Made by a program: the position numbers and the translations under genes. Positions 10,914 to 22,915 of a stretch of DNA of 64,000 nucleotides are shown in pieces. This DNA is from Knufia peltigerae (Eukaryota; Ascomycota; Eurotiomycetes; Chaetothyriales; Trichomeriaceae): NCBI GenBank assembly GCA_030247855.1, contig JAPDRN010000027.1, positions 186,001 to 250,000 on the forward strand, read 5' to 3'. The notes beneath the pieces are model-generated. The model saw only the letters and a program-made list of their open reading frames with translations. It made no database searches and was not told the origin of the DNA. How positions within the stretch are numbered: position 1 is the first letter of the stretch; each line of letters starts with the position of its first letter.

Positions 10914-12741
10914 TTACACTTGCTGGCCATTCCGAAGCTTCACGTCCTCGCCAGCCCAGACGCCACCCTCCTCTTTGGCTTTGATCCTGAGTCTTCGCAC
11001 CCGGCGAACGTCGCTCTCGTTCTTCCGAGTGAGATACCATGTCCAGGCACTGGCAAGCCAACTCCCACCAATAGCTCCTGCACAGATGCCAAAGGAAACC
11101 TTGTATCCGTTGTGTGCATATTTTTGTCTGAACAACTGTGGTCCAACAACCCCACCAACTTGACCGATGCAGGATTGGAATGCGAGTGTGAACGCCGTGC
11201 CGGTTGAGCCTTCTAGAGTTGCCGAGCGCCCTGTACGACGTTAGCACTGGCTGGGACGAAGATTCGGCAGTTAACTTACAAGCCCAGAATGGTATGAAAT
11301 ACACTGAATAGAACATGGTGCCAAAGATACAAGCAATGTACGTCGCAGTGCGGCTGACGTCGGTGACGAGGACGAGGAAAAATGCCAGAGCCCCAGCACA
11401 AATGATCATGATGAATGCAGGTCGTGTCATGTACGCCCGACTGAGAAACCAGCCGGCAAATATGATCGACAAGACGCTTGCTGCTGCCGGAGGGATGTTG
11501 AGCAACTGGTTCCGAGGGAGTCCTGCAAATCCAAGGCCGGTGGTGACTGTCGGCAATTGCCATTGAAGGCCATATCCACCCAGGTTCATGAGAATCTGAG
11601 ACAGACAGAACGCATACGTCCGAGGATTCTTCAAAGAAGCAAGTACTTCTTTCTTGCTAAAAGCAGGGTCCTCCGTGCGTGGAGCATTTTCTGTAAGTCG
11701 CATCTCGATGTATTCTTGCTCTCGCGGAGTCAACCATTTCGCGGAACGCTTGGATTTGGGGTAATCGGGAAGGACGAGGAAGACGACACCGGCGAAGAGG
11801 ATGGTGAACAGGCCTTCGAGAAGGTATACCCTGGACATGGATGTCAGCATCAAAGATTGACCAGGGGCATCACTCGTGCGACCCGCTGTTGAGCCCCGAC
11901 TCACCATTGCCATCCACTCAACCCACCCAGACCATTCATGTACGAAACTCCGTACGCGATCAAGCTACCAACGACTCCAGCGCAATTCTGAAAGCCAAAC
12001 ATCCACATGATCGGCTTGCCCATCTCGTCACTACGATACCAAGAACAGAGCTGCATTGGATGAATACGTCAGAGGGTGATGTTTGGAAGCTCTGATAAAA
12101 CTTACCTGAGCTGCAAGACCGGGAAACAATCCAGCCTCCATCATTCCGAGGAAGAAACGAGCGGTATACAAGCCGTGCTTGTTCGTGACTGCAGCATGGG
12201 TGGCGAGCACCTGGAGGACTGTCAGCTTTTTTTTCCATGTCCAGGAACCGGGTAGGGAACGCACAACTCCCCAGGTTCCAATGATCCGAGACTGCCAGTG
12301 CCTTGGTGTCATTTTCTTCAGCAGTAAGTTGCTAGGGACTTCGAAGACGATATAACTGATCTATTTCATGCAATTAGAACCCTTTTCCACGGACAGGAAA
12401 CTTTCCACGACACTCACAAAGTATATTGATTGTACCCAATTGTACTCGTCCGGCGTCATGTGAAGCTCTTTCAATATATTACGAGGCTCGCCGACCTGTA
12501 GCACCTTGACTGTCGCAGCATTGGTGTAGTCCACATTCTTGAGCATATACATCAATCCAATGAGCAACAGGAACCTCTTGTCGACTTTTCGCATGATCCG
12601 GCGGTCTTCTTCGGCCGAGAAAGTCGATAGGAAGGCGGCCCTCTGATCGGACAGCGAAGACGACGATGACCTGGTCAGAGCCTCCTCGGTACGCAAGCCA
12701 GCTTCTCCAGCTTTGGAGGCCTCGTAAGTTATCTCCCCCAT
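10914..12741 (-). CDS. MFS transporter, allantoate/nicotinate permease type
   Basis: A predicted 12-segment plasma-membrane permease of the anion:cation symporter family (Dal5/Tna1-like), which moves small organic anions or vitamins. Exons (minus strand) are 12741-12418, 12360-12265, 12210-12106, 12050-11905, 11830-11280 and 11230-10914; introns are 49-74 nt and all phases agree, giving 512 residues. The N-terminal cytoplasmic part is about 60 residues and serine-rich. Family marks include VDYTNAATVKVL in segment 1, EVPSNLLLKKM, the ARFFLGMMEAGLFPG segment, GWQWVYLLEGL before the central loop, and PFWAWRSATLEGSTG in the second half. The cytoplasmic tail is charged. The substrate is unknown. 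It lies convergent with MCM3. Confidence 0.85.
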
Positions 12742-13529
12742 GATGATAGAGTCGACAGAACAGGCGTCGAGTCTGTACGAAAAGTCTCTTCGGACTTTTC
12801 TTGGTTCTCTTTGACAGGGGTGACGTCCGCAACTGACCGACCTCGCCTCGTGGCAGTATTTACCTTTTTAAAACTTCTGCACACTGGTGGCTCTTCTTGA
12901 GGATTGAGCCGCAAACTCGGAATGCCGTTGGATGGGACGCTTCCGGGTCATCTAGCCTCTTCGTGACATGGATAGCGGACTTGTCCTTTTGCTGGGATTC
13001 CTCATTCAAACTAAAATTGCGTGCGAACTCTCGGAGCGTTGTTCGTGCTTTGTTAATTGGAAGAGGTCGAGCGTGGATCTCTTCTAGAATCCGTTCTTGC
13101 ACAATATCGACATGGATGGCGACATTTGTGGGGCGTTTTCCAGCCTTCACAGTGGTCATGACCACCAGGGACAAGAGGTCTATAGCACGAATCGAATTTT
13201 TTTTTCCTTGTGGGAAGTTGGGAACTGCATCGAATGTACATGTGGCAGATACTCTCGGAACGTGCCTCAGACCAGGGGTTCCCTTTTCCACGGGAATGGC
13301 TAAGTTCGACCTTCAAAAACGTGGTCGACTGAGTCCAACATATCACGTACCGTCGGCTGTGGCGTAATCCTTCTGCGACAATCGATCTGGCCGAGTCTAA
13401 TCTGTTTGGAAGGGATATCTACTCGTATCATGGCTACGTGTTTGCACCCATGGCCAATGAACATCTTGTCTATAAATGTATATGTCTATTCCCTGCTCAT
13501 TTCAAATACGCAATGCGATTCTCATAAAT
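12742..13529. other. No firm gene
   Basis: Overlapping frames of 140-156 codons exist on both strands (12860-13291 minus, 12897-13367 plus), but neither shows a recognisable domain and they overlap each other. The permease promoter should lie just right of 12741. Confidence 0.4.
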
Positions 13530-14876
13530 CTAGGAAACTCTCACGACGAGTCTCCCTCCACTGACCTCGCCTCTTCTCATACTGTCCAGGGCGTGGTTGA
13601 TAGAACCGAAACCCTCTTGGACCCCGAGCACAGTAGGGGGAACCAGAAGGCCCTGACCCAATAGCCGTTCCAGCCAGAGCATCAAGGACTCTCCAACTTC
13701 GGGGATCTCGTGGAACAATTTGATGGGGACATTGTGGAAGGCGACGTTGGACGGCGGCGAGGCCTTTGGCAGTCCACTGAGGCCGATCAGGTGAGATGAA
13801 AGCAATTCTCCCTGTGTCGTGGTAGAGAGAGGTTCGTCGTCAAGCGCATTGCGTTGTTGTAAACAGTCCAAAAGATGTGTCGCCGTGTCCTTTCCCACCG
13901 TGTCGGCGGCGAATCGGAGCCTCTTCTCGGTGGCCGATCTGATGATCTCAATCGCCCGTTGGGGGTCGTGACTGTCGATCACAATGTCTGGTTGGGCAGC
14001 AGGGACCGTAGAAGCAATCTTGAGGGCGTGTTTTCGATGATCGATGGCGACAATGGTTTTGAGACCAACAAGTCTGGCAAGCTGGTTCAGCATGAAAGCG
14101 CTCGTCGAGGAACCGCCCCAGACGGCGATCCAGTCACCCTTCTTGGCCCTCGAGACTTCGTCTATGCCCTCGAGGCACTCGGTCTTGATATCTACGGGCA
14201 GACGCGTGGCCTGTAACTTCCTGACCATAGAAAAGAGATCCGGTCCGTTGGCGACACCCGTAAAGTCGACACCGGCACATATCCCCAGACACAGTGCGGC
14301 AGCTACGAAGGCTACGCCCAGGGCTGAGCCGGCCTCGGGCGTAATGTTGAGAGGTAGTCGTGCAGCATTGAAATCCGTCGCGACGACGTATTGCTGATAC
14401 GCGGCCTTCCGTAGATCTCTGTAGTCGGTAGATATGACAATCACCTTGTCACCCGGGTTGAAACGGGATTTTCGTCTCGAACAGATGGCCACCTCGCCCA
14501 CCAACTCCCTTCCTGAGATGTAAGGCAGCTCAGGGATACCAAAATTGAAATCTCTGGGGTCTGTCAGCTGTCCAAGTCGGGACTTGCAAAGCGTTGGACT
14601 TGCAAGGTCTTACGGTGCTTTCCAGTCTATAGGGTTGAGACCGATTGCAATATTTCGAACCAGTAGCTCTCGATTGCTGGATATTGAAGGAGTAGGATGG
14701 TCCGTTACTTCCACATAACGCTGCTTTGGGCCATGGAGTAATAGCACTCGTTGTTGCGGACCAACACTGTCTGATGGGTTAGGCAGCTTTTCGGGGTCGG
14801 AAAGTAATATTGGCGCGGCGAGACTCTTGGATGGACTCGACGATCCGACGAAGCTGAAGAACTGCAGCACACCCAT
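13530..14876 (-). CDS. MDR-family enoyl reductase-like (zinc-less) oxidoreductase
   Basis: A medium-chain dehydrogenase/reductase of the quinone-reductase/trans-acting enoyl reductase type (LovC/ToxD-like). Such enzymes reduce C=C bonds with NADPH. Exons are 14876-14614 and 14553-13530; the 60-nt intron restores the frame, giving 428 residues. The GroES-like N-terminal domain has GLNPIDWKAP and ELPYISGRELVGEV. The nucleotide-binding domain has WGGSSTSAFMLNQLA, and the C-terminus has GGRLVVRV. The catalytic zinc ligands of alcohol dehydrogenases are not evident. An upstream TTG-initiated extension is not used because the first ATG is at 14876. It is divergent from the NtaA-type gene at 15694. 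Trans-acting ERs usually partner a PKS, but none is seen here, so a stand-alone role is equally possible. Confidence 0.8.
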
Positions 14877-15693
14877 GTTTGGGGAGGTACAAGTCGTCGA
14901 ACTCAAGCGCCACAAGATACCTCAAGGATGACTTTGAGATGGCGTTCAGTACCCTGGCACTCAGCATCCGAGGATTGTCGAGAGAAAAAGCAGCTCAGGC
15001 ACGAATCATGGCCGTTCACCTTGCGAAAAGCACAACCAGCACGTGTATGATGAGCCTTACCTCGCAACCCAAGGCTTAACGGGGAGATTCGACATGTCTA
15101 TTGTCGCCTTTTGTGGATTTTGCACATCAACCAGCCGTGAAGATACCTGTCTGATCAATTACAGACGCTTCTTATCGAAGGTGTGCTCGAAAGCCACTAT
15201 GGCACAATTAGCCTTACCGTTCTCCAAAATCTTGTGCCATAAAAATATGGTGCAATCATTGTGGATATGCGTAGAGCCTTAGGAGTGCCAGAACCCAGCA
15301 AAGCACTCAGAAAAGCACTCTGGCTATCTGTGGACATATCCGAACGGGCTCCAGGTCCAAGTCTTGACCACAGGTACTTGCAAACGCATAAGAAGGGCCA
15401 CGCGGGGCTTTGGATGACCGCTTCTGGATACACCAGACTGTAGTTCATTGCGTGCTCTTCTTTGCGATTGCGTGATGGAGGTGGTTGAACAATGATTCCG
15501 GCTATCGGCAGCCATACGGTCCCATGCCGATCGATGAAGATGGCTTGTCAGTAGTCGTCTGGTCTTCATACCACTCCGTGTCTATCTTTCGTCGTAGACA
15601 TTTCTTTTCACCAGAGTAAACAGGACCGCAAGTAGAGGTCAAGTGTTACTGTTGTTACTGGGAAATTTAGTCTTGCTCTTACTGCCAATCAAA
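14877..15693. promoter_or_regulatory. Divergent promoter region, MDR reductase / NtaA-type monooxygenase
   Basis: Shared upstream region of two oppositely transcribed enzymes. It contains CGG-CTAT-CGG at 15499-15508, a direct CGG repeat with 4-nt spacing, about 190 bp from the plus-strand start codon. That spacing resembles a Zn2Cys6 half-site arrangement, but a single copy this short may be chance. Confidence 0.35.
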
Positions 15694-17365
15694 ATGGGCG
15701 ACGCGTCAGAAAATGCCAAGCCCAGCAGTTCCGCGCCCAAAAAGCAGCTCATCCTCAATGCCTTTGCCATGGTAAGTTCAGATTTCACATTCGCCCAGAC
15801 AGATTGGGGGAAGAAGAACAATATCAATCTTCAAGGGACTTGGCCGCCTTCGCTCCTATTGACATGACTGACCAGGCTTCAATCTAGAATACACCGGGTC
15901 ATCTAGCACCAGGTCTTTGGCGACATCCTCGGAATCAGACCAACAACTACAAAAAGTTGAGTTTTTGGACGGATCTCGCTCAGCTGCTTGACAAGGCTGG
16001 TTTCCATGCACTGTTTCTTGCCGACGTCCTTGGCTGCTATGATGGTAGGTCTACTCGTACTGGGGGATACCTCTCATCCCCCTATCAACCATTTCGCAAC
16101 GGTTTTACGGCACAGGTGGTATATTCTAACCACAAATTCCAGTTTACAAGGGCCCGGCCAATACTACGCCTGCACTCGGTGCAGGGGCACAGTTTCCGGT
16201 CAATGATCCATTGTATCTCGTGCCAGCAATGGCAGCCGTGACGAAGAACCTCGTGTTCGGCATAACGGCAAGCACAACATACGAACAGCCTTACTCCTTG
16301 GCCAGGAGATTTTCGACAGTTGACCATCTTAGTAATGGCCGTATTGCTTGGAACATTGTAACATCCTACCTTGATAGTGCAGCTCGCAACTTCGGCCTAT
16401 CACAACAAGTCGAGCATGACACAAGGTATGAAATTGCCGAGGAGTATATGGACGTGCTATACAAGCTATGGGAAGGCAGTTGGCGCGACGACGCCGTGGT
16501 GGAGGACCGAGAGTCAGGGGTTTATGCCGTCGGCGAGCGAGTTCGCCAAATCAATCACCGAGGGAAACACTTCAACGTGCCGGGGCCTCATATCTGCGAG
16601 CCATCGCCGCAGCGGACCCCGTTCTTGTTCCAGGCTGGCACTTCCAAGACTGGTCGCACATTTGGTGCCAAACACGCCGAAGTAATCTTCGCTGGGGCAC
16701 AACTCCCAGAGAAACTACGTCCATCGGTTGATGCCATACGTCAGCTTGCCAAAGAGGCTGGCAGAGATCCCCAGCATGTGAAAGTTATTGCCAGCATATG
16801 CGTCATCTTGGGTGAAACAGACGAAGAAGCCGAGAAGAAACACCAAGAGCTGCTGTCCTATGGAGACAAAGAGGGTGCTCTTGCACTCTTTGGCGGCTGG
16901 ACGGGCGTTGATTTGTCCACTTATTCCGACGACGAAGATTTCCGGTTTGTCAAGAAGCCCATGATTCAATCGATCGTACATGGCTGGGCGGATACAGTGC
17001 CGGGGAGCAAAGATCTCAAGTGGAACAAGGCCCGCATTGCCGAGTACTTGCTTGTGGGAGGAATGAATGGGAAGGTTGTAGGATCACCAACAACTGTCGC
17101 GGACGAGCTGGAGCGCTGGGTCGAAGTGGCCGATATTGACGGCTTCAACCTCAATCACGTGACGAACCCGGGATCGTTTGAGGACATTATCGAGTATTTA
17201 CTACCTGAACTTAGGAAGCGAGGCATCTTCCGCAATGGTGTGGAACAGGAGGGACTCACAGCTCGGGAACAATTTTTCGGCTCGGCATCACTTTTGAGTG
17301 ACCATCCAGGCAGCAGATTCAAGTGGACAAAGGAGCATGAAATTCCTCCCTACCAGCACAAGTGA
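15694..17365 (+). CDS. NtaA/SnaA/DszA-type FMNH2-dependent monooxygenase (copy 1)
   Basis: A luciferase-like TIM-barrel flavin monooxygenase of the nitrilotriacetate monooxygenase group. Members use reduced FMN from a partner reductase and O2 to oxidise or dealkylate amines, sulfur compounds or other substrates. Exons are 15694-15771, 15888-16044 and 16143-17365 (introns 116 and 98 nt), giving 485 residues, the usual size. Hallmarks are NAFAM joined by splicing to NTPGHLAPGLWRHP, then ALFLADVLG, AAVTKNLVFGITAST, GRIAWNIVTS, PSPQRTPFLFQAG and ADELERWVEVADIDGFNL. It is tail to tail with a paralog at 17629-19268. No flavin reductase gene is visible in the window. The substrate is unknown. Confidence 0.88.
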
Positions 17366-17628
17366 GGTGCAAGAGTGAGGTACTAGATGTATCGGGTCAA
17401 AGAATCCACAGAGAATCTACTTGGCGCCATTGGACGGTGACTTTCTTCTACGACGCCCTCCGCCGCATTCAACCTTCTTCGAGAGAAACAAGGCAATCAC
17501 CTTTTAGACTCCTCAAAATTCTGTCTCATTGGATTCCATCGACTATTCATTTTCCGGGGCTCTATATGTTCCCACCCGGGTTTTACCAGTCGAATGTCTG
17601 CCAACCAGACAGCTAGATATTTCCCACC

Positions 17629-19268
17629 TCACCCGGTCTTGATCTCGTCCGCAGCACCGTCAAGCCCATTCTGAGGCTTCTTGTACGGCTCATCCTCTTT
17701 ATACGCGTCGTACTTGTACGCCGCGGCAGCATGATCATCTCTCACTCCCTTTTGACCCTTTCCATAAATCTTCTCCCTCGCGGTGAGTCCATCCTCGGGT
17801 GCTTCCGGGTAGAGGCCTCTCTTCCTCAACTCGGGAATCAACAGGTCCACAACGTCCTCAAAGGTTCCAGGCGTAGTCACGTACGCGAGGTTGAACCCGT
17901 CCAGATCGGCCTCGCGGATCCACCGCTCCATCTCATCCGCGACCCTGGAGGGGTTGCCGATGCCCACGGGTCCGAGGCCCCCGATCGCGGCCTTCTCGGC
18001 GACGACCCGCGGCGTCCACCTGGGCACGTCGGGACTCGTCGTGGTGAAGGCGTCGAGCATGCTCGTGACCTTGTGCGCCTCGGTCGAATCGGCCGCCGTG
18101 ATGTCTTGGTCGATCGGGATTTTGGAAATGTCGATCCCCGTCCATCCACTGAAGAGGACCAGGCCGCCTATGATCGAAGCGTACCTCTTCAACTCGTCGT
18201 GCTTCTCGCGCGCTTCCTCGTCCGTCCTGCCCACGATGGGCGTGAAGGTGCCAAAGAACTTGATCGAGCGGGGATCGCGACCCTTTTCCGCGGCCAGCCG
18301 TCTGATCTTGTCGATCTTTGGGCGCAGTACCTTGGGGGAGTGCGACGACACAAAGATGGCCTCTGCGTGCGTGGCGGCAAACTCGCTTCCGGCGGGCGAC
18401 GTGCCGGCCTGGAACAAGAACGGTGTGCGCTGAGGAGACGGGTCGACGATGTGTCGTGTGTCGAGGTTCAAGTATTTGCCGTGATGGTGAATGGTCCGCA
18501 CCTTGTCCGGGTCGACGTACGTGTCGTTTTCGGGGTCCGGGTTCAGTGCGTCATCTGCCCATGAACCTTCCCAGAGCCTGTGTAGTACATCTACGTCAGA
18601 TATCGTGTCGACAATTTGGTCCCCGGTGGGTGGTCAAGTGGGTTAATTGTCAGGTTTGGTCAAGGGAAGTTGTGAAATGGGGTGCGCATGTTCTCTCACT
18701 TGTACAGAACCCTGAGATACTCGTCCGCCTGCAAATACCTCTCGTCATGGTCGATGGGGGTGTCGATTCCTATGGCCTTGAACGCGGCCTTTTTCCACGA
18801 CGTGACAATGTTCCATCCTATCCTGCCCTTGGTGAGGTGGTCGAGCGTCGAGAAGCGCTTCGCCAGCAGGAACGGGGGCTCAAAGGACGTCGACGCCGTG
18901 ATCCCGAACGCGAGGTTCTTGGTCACGGCGGCCATGGCGGAGATGGGGATCGTCGGGTCCGTCATGGGCCACTGCGCCGCGCGCCGGATGCAATTGTCCA
19001 GAGAGTCCTCGTACGTGTCGTACCCGCCGTACGTGTCCGCGAGGAACAGGGCGTTGATCCCCCCTCGCTCGAGCAGTTTCGCGAGGTCGATCCAGTACTG
19101 CAAGTCTCGCTTCGTGGCTGATCTGTCCTTGGGGTTCTTCCATTGTCCGGGAGACAGGTGCCCTACCGTGCTCATGTCGAACGCGTTGAGGAGGATTCGA
19201 TCCTTTGGGACATCTGCGAATCCTGACGCGGTTGATTGTCCATTTCCATTCGAGCTGACGTCTCCCAT
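17629..19268 (-). CDS. NtaA/SnaA/DszA-type FMNH2-dependent monooxygenase (copy 2)
   Basis: A paralog of the gene at 15694. Exons are 19268-18700 and 18577-17629 (intron 122 nt), giving 505 residues. It shares the same blocks: NAFDMSTVGHLSPGQWKNP, NALFLADTYGGYD, AAVTKNLAFGITAST, GRIGWNIVTSW, PSPQRTPFLFQAGTS and ADEMERWIREADLDGFNL. The intron position differs from copy 1, which has none at this point, so this is an old duplication or two independent family members rather than a recent tandem copy. The C-terminal about 40 residues are charged and of low complexity. Its coding GC is clearly high, producing long antisense open frames that should be ignored. A CTT-rich tract sits just upstream of its start. 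Confidence 0.88.
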
Positions 19269-20452
19269 TTTTGGCCTTTTTTTTCTTTTTCCTTCTTCTT
19301 CTTCTTCTTCTTGTGGATGGCTACGGATTGTAACTCGAACCCTCGTCTCTCGTTGGTCCTTCTTTTTCCGTTTTTCTTTTTCTGGTACTTTATTCTAAAT
19401 TCTGGGATAATGTAGGCTATTGTTTCGACAGAGACAAAGTTTGTGAAACAACAGCTGACACTACTTCGAGAAAAGAACAGGAAAAGTTGATTAAACAAAG
19501 AGGACTACTGCCACACCTCAGGCTAACAGTGGACCTCACAAGATGCCCAGCACGACATCGGAATCAAATTGGATACTGCTTGCAACTAACTAATAACAGT
19601 ACCGTACAACTTCTACTCCCCTGCCACATGCGTCGTTTTGTTTTTCTACGACCGTGAAAGTCGCTACAAAAACAAACCGCTGTTCTCCGAATCAAGATCG
19701 AATCACGCAATTGCAATCTGATTTCGACCGTCTATCTCACAATGTGGGTGACAAATCCCACGGGTTGTGGGAATGGGAATTGTGGTCATTATTGCGCCAT
19801 ACTCCTGAACGATGGCGAATATCTTTGCTGTACGCCCTAACAACGGTTCGAAAAAGAAAAGAAAACCCACATATGGAGTTCCTTTGTAAGGTGAATTCTC
19901 GAACACTAACCTCTCGGAGTCTTTGTCAACCTGTAGGAGTATTTCTAGTGCCAAACATGCAAGGTACTCGGAAACTCATGCTGTACAGTAGCAATGATCA
20001 GTACCATTATACTTATCAATGATGTTGGTGTACGAAATCAAAAGATGCTCCTCACGATTGTTTGGTTCTAGACATGTAGATATCCACTATCATAGTAGAT
20101 ACATTTGCAGCCTCCACAGGAGAGAGAGAGAGAAGGCTCAACTATTTTTCATCTGTGTCAAGTGCTTGCCTCGGATGATTTATCAAAGACGGAATGGAAG
20201 GCGGCCCTATCCCCTCGGCTCGTTGTCTTTTACTTGCATTTACTTCCATAGACTCCGTCTCTTTTTCTCTCTCCTCAGAGACCGGCACCACCAATAGAAG
20301 ACCACGATACAGAGTTGTAACAGCCATTAAGCTTCATTTCCTTCTCCTTTATTTACGGACGTTGCAATCTGTGTAATGGTTTTTGAAGTCGTGTCCTCGG
20401 ACCGCTTTACACCAACATTGCCCCTTCTGTGCCGCTCTCCTTGACGCATCTT
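19269..20452. other. Intergenic, no gene recognised
   Basis: Starts with a T-rich/CTT repeat (19277-19312) in the leader of the minus-strand monooxygenase. The remainder is AT-rich with short frames only, ending in the 3' flank of the next minus-strand transporter. Confidence 0.5.
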
Positions 20453-22175
20453 TTACACAGAGCGCTCCTGTATCACGATCGCGGTATCTTGAGCAGCAGT
20501 ATCGGTTGCCTTGTTGTCAAGTGTCTCTTCCTCAACTCTCCCCACAAGTCCATCGCTGCGTCCACTACCACTTGACTTGTTGGACCCAGTCTCGTTGCCA
20601 TCATCAGAAACATCTTCGACAACACGCGCTCTTCGTCCAATGTACAACTTGATCATATGGGCCAGAGCGATCAGACAGACCGCATTGGCCAGCACGAACG
20701 CGTAGCCTTTGGGGAAGCGTGGTGCCTCTACGGTCTTGAAGACCAACAGTGGTGTCCACGCCGTCGTCGACTGCGAGACCGTGTTGATCAGAACCAGCAC
20801 AAACGCCCTCTGAGCCGGTGAGTATCGCAGTTGAGTATTCACCCACCCGTACAACACACTCGACATGGCGACGGCCGAGTACGTCGTCATGAAGGCGAAC
20901 CATTTTGCCGATTCCGAGACGTCCCACACCACCAGGATGATCAAGCCGATAATGTTCCAGGTATGGGCGACCGTTATGGCCCAGGCAGGGCCCCAGAGGA
21001 GGTCTGAGCTGAAGCAGATGAACAGTGTGTAAAATATCCCCAGGGCGGGAGAAGCTGATCCCAGCTCATTGACTCGCGCCTTCGAATATCGATTGAGGCT
21101 CTTGAGCCAGAGTAAGAAGCCCCCACTTGAAGTATTGATGGATCCGTTCCAGAAGAAGATGTCGAGTAGCAACAAAGCCCAGAAGCGACCGTTGGTGAGG
21201 ACCTGTCTGATGGTCCCCAGCCCGGCCTTTTCACCAGACGTGTTGTGCCCGTCACGCTTTAGACGTGCCTCGGCCAGGTCAATATCGCTCTGCTTCAAAA
21301 ACAATCGATTCGGCTGGGCAGGGGTGCCGGGAAGGACGAAGTAGCCAAGTATGCCGATTGGAACAGTGATTATGGCACAGATTATATACATCCACCGCCA
21401 GCCTTTGCAAGCCCAAGTCAGCATGAATTCTTTTGCACGACGAGAGTCGGACGAAGTCTTACCCGCAAGGCCGTGGACGCCATCTAGTCGACTAGATGCA
21501 CCCGCTTGAATGAGACCAGCAGTCAATGTGCCGAGAGTGAGGCCGACATAGAAGAAGCCACCACGGCGAGCAATCTCGTGGCCTTTGTACCAGGACCCGA
21601 AAATCACATGGACGAGGGGAAAGAAAGCAGCCTGGAAACAAGGCCTTTGATTAGCTGACCAGTGATCGAAAAGGGAAGTATCAATGCATACCTCGAACCA
21701 GCCCACCATGAATCGGTATGCCATCAACTCGGCGTAGCTGTTTACACGGTACTGCAACAACGTGAAGATCCCCCAGGCAATGTCGAGAACTGGAATCAAC
21801 CAGTGAAGCGGGATGCGTGTCGACAAGAACAAAAAGGGTAGCTGCCCCAGAACCGCACCGACGACATAGATTGTCTGGAGATGTACAAGCTCATTACCAT
21901 GAAACCCAAGGTCTTCCTTGAGACCTCCGACGTATGCATTGTCTGTGCCACCACAAAAAGCACAAGTCAGTAAGTGTGGTGAAGATGTTTCTTGGGGTCA
22001 GTTACTGCTCACTTATATTCGCCTGGTCAATATACTTTGTCCAATAAGCCAGAAACACATAGGGAACGATGAGTAAATCGAGCTTCCAGATCAGCCGACG
22101 TTCCTCCTTGGTGTCGTCCGGAGCGAACCAGCGGATGTGGTGCCATTTCCGAGCGGTATGGTATTCTTTACCCAT
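20453..22175 (-). CDS. MFS transporter, Liz1/Fen2 (pantothenate/biotin) type
   Basis: A predicted plasma-membrane permease of the anion:cation symporter family, closest in look to Liz1/Fen2/vitamin-type carriers. Exons are 22175-22013, 21942-21692 and 21631-20453, giving 530 residues. Marks are KLDLLIVPYVFLAYWTKYID with QANINNAYVGGL across intron 1, LPFLFLSTRIPLHWLIP, the block GWRWMYIICAIITVPIGILG, LPGTPAQPNRLFL before the central loop, and a hydrophilic tail rich in Ser, Gly and Asp. The second intron (21691-21632) is exactly 60 nt, contains no stop and keeps the frame, so unspliced RNA would insert 20 residues. The gene is divergent from the Baeyer-Villiger monooxygenase at 22916, and the two may be co-regulated. 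Confidence 0.87.
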
Positions 22176-22915
22176 GGTTCACGTTCGCTATCAGGAATTC
22201 TATGACATGGATCATGCAACAACCTTGTATTTAGTTCCCAAAGCGAGAACTTATGTTCTCTCTTCTCCCCATATCGCTACCAAACTTGAAGGCGTCAGTC
22301 ATGCTCATCATTGCGTCTTCGAGAAAGCTTCTGCAAGGTTTACCTATCTGCAGTCTAGAACCACTCACTCTCGTTCTTGAGCATGGCGACAAGCAATGAG
22401 AACTTTCTTACCCATGTCTCTGTCACATGTAACTAGGGGACCAAGTTGGGAAAGAGCCTTCCCAGCCAAGTGCTTCTTCAACCCTCATCAGATAGGAGAT
22501 CGAGTGCAAAGTGAACAATAGCGGACAAGTCCTTGTCAAGACGATAAACATGAACAGCCGTCGTAGACTTGATTGGAGATGTGGGAATGATGTAAACATG
22601 TGGAACAAAGACGTGCTCGTGAAAAGGGCCCACAAAACCAAAATACCCATACCGAGAAGCTCACCTCATTTTCCACCGGAATAACGCCACGTGAAACCCA
22701 GTATTCTGCTCACTGTCTGTTCCTTGTATCCTTTTGTGATTTACCGGCTCTTCACAGCGGTTCTAGATAGTGTGCTTGTTTGAAATATCGTGTAAAACCT
22801 TTGTTATACCGTGGCTGGCACTGTCAGCGAGATCGCAGGAGAGCAAACTCCTCGGATCAACCAGCCAAGAACTGTCCCCTTGTCACCTTGCAATACACTG
22901 ACCAGAGTGTCCGGG
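22176..22915. promoter_or_regulatory. Divergent promoter, MFS carrier / Baeyer-Villiger monooxygenase
   Basis: A 740-bp region between two head-to-head genes. I see no repeat like the CCG triplets found farther right, and no open frame with domain signal. It presumably drives both flanking genes. Confidence 0.4.

Noticed and set aside
12860..13367. Opposed frames of 143 and 156 codons
   Set aside because: They overlap each other, neither has a recognisable domain, and splice signals do not extend either one.
17731..19398. Several 180-277-codon plus-strand frames across the second NtaA-type gene
   Set aside because: GC-rich antisense shadows of a well-supported gene, rich in Arg/Gly/Val with no recognisable motif.
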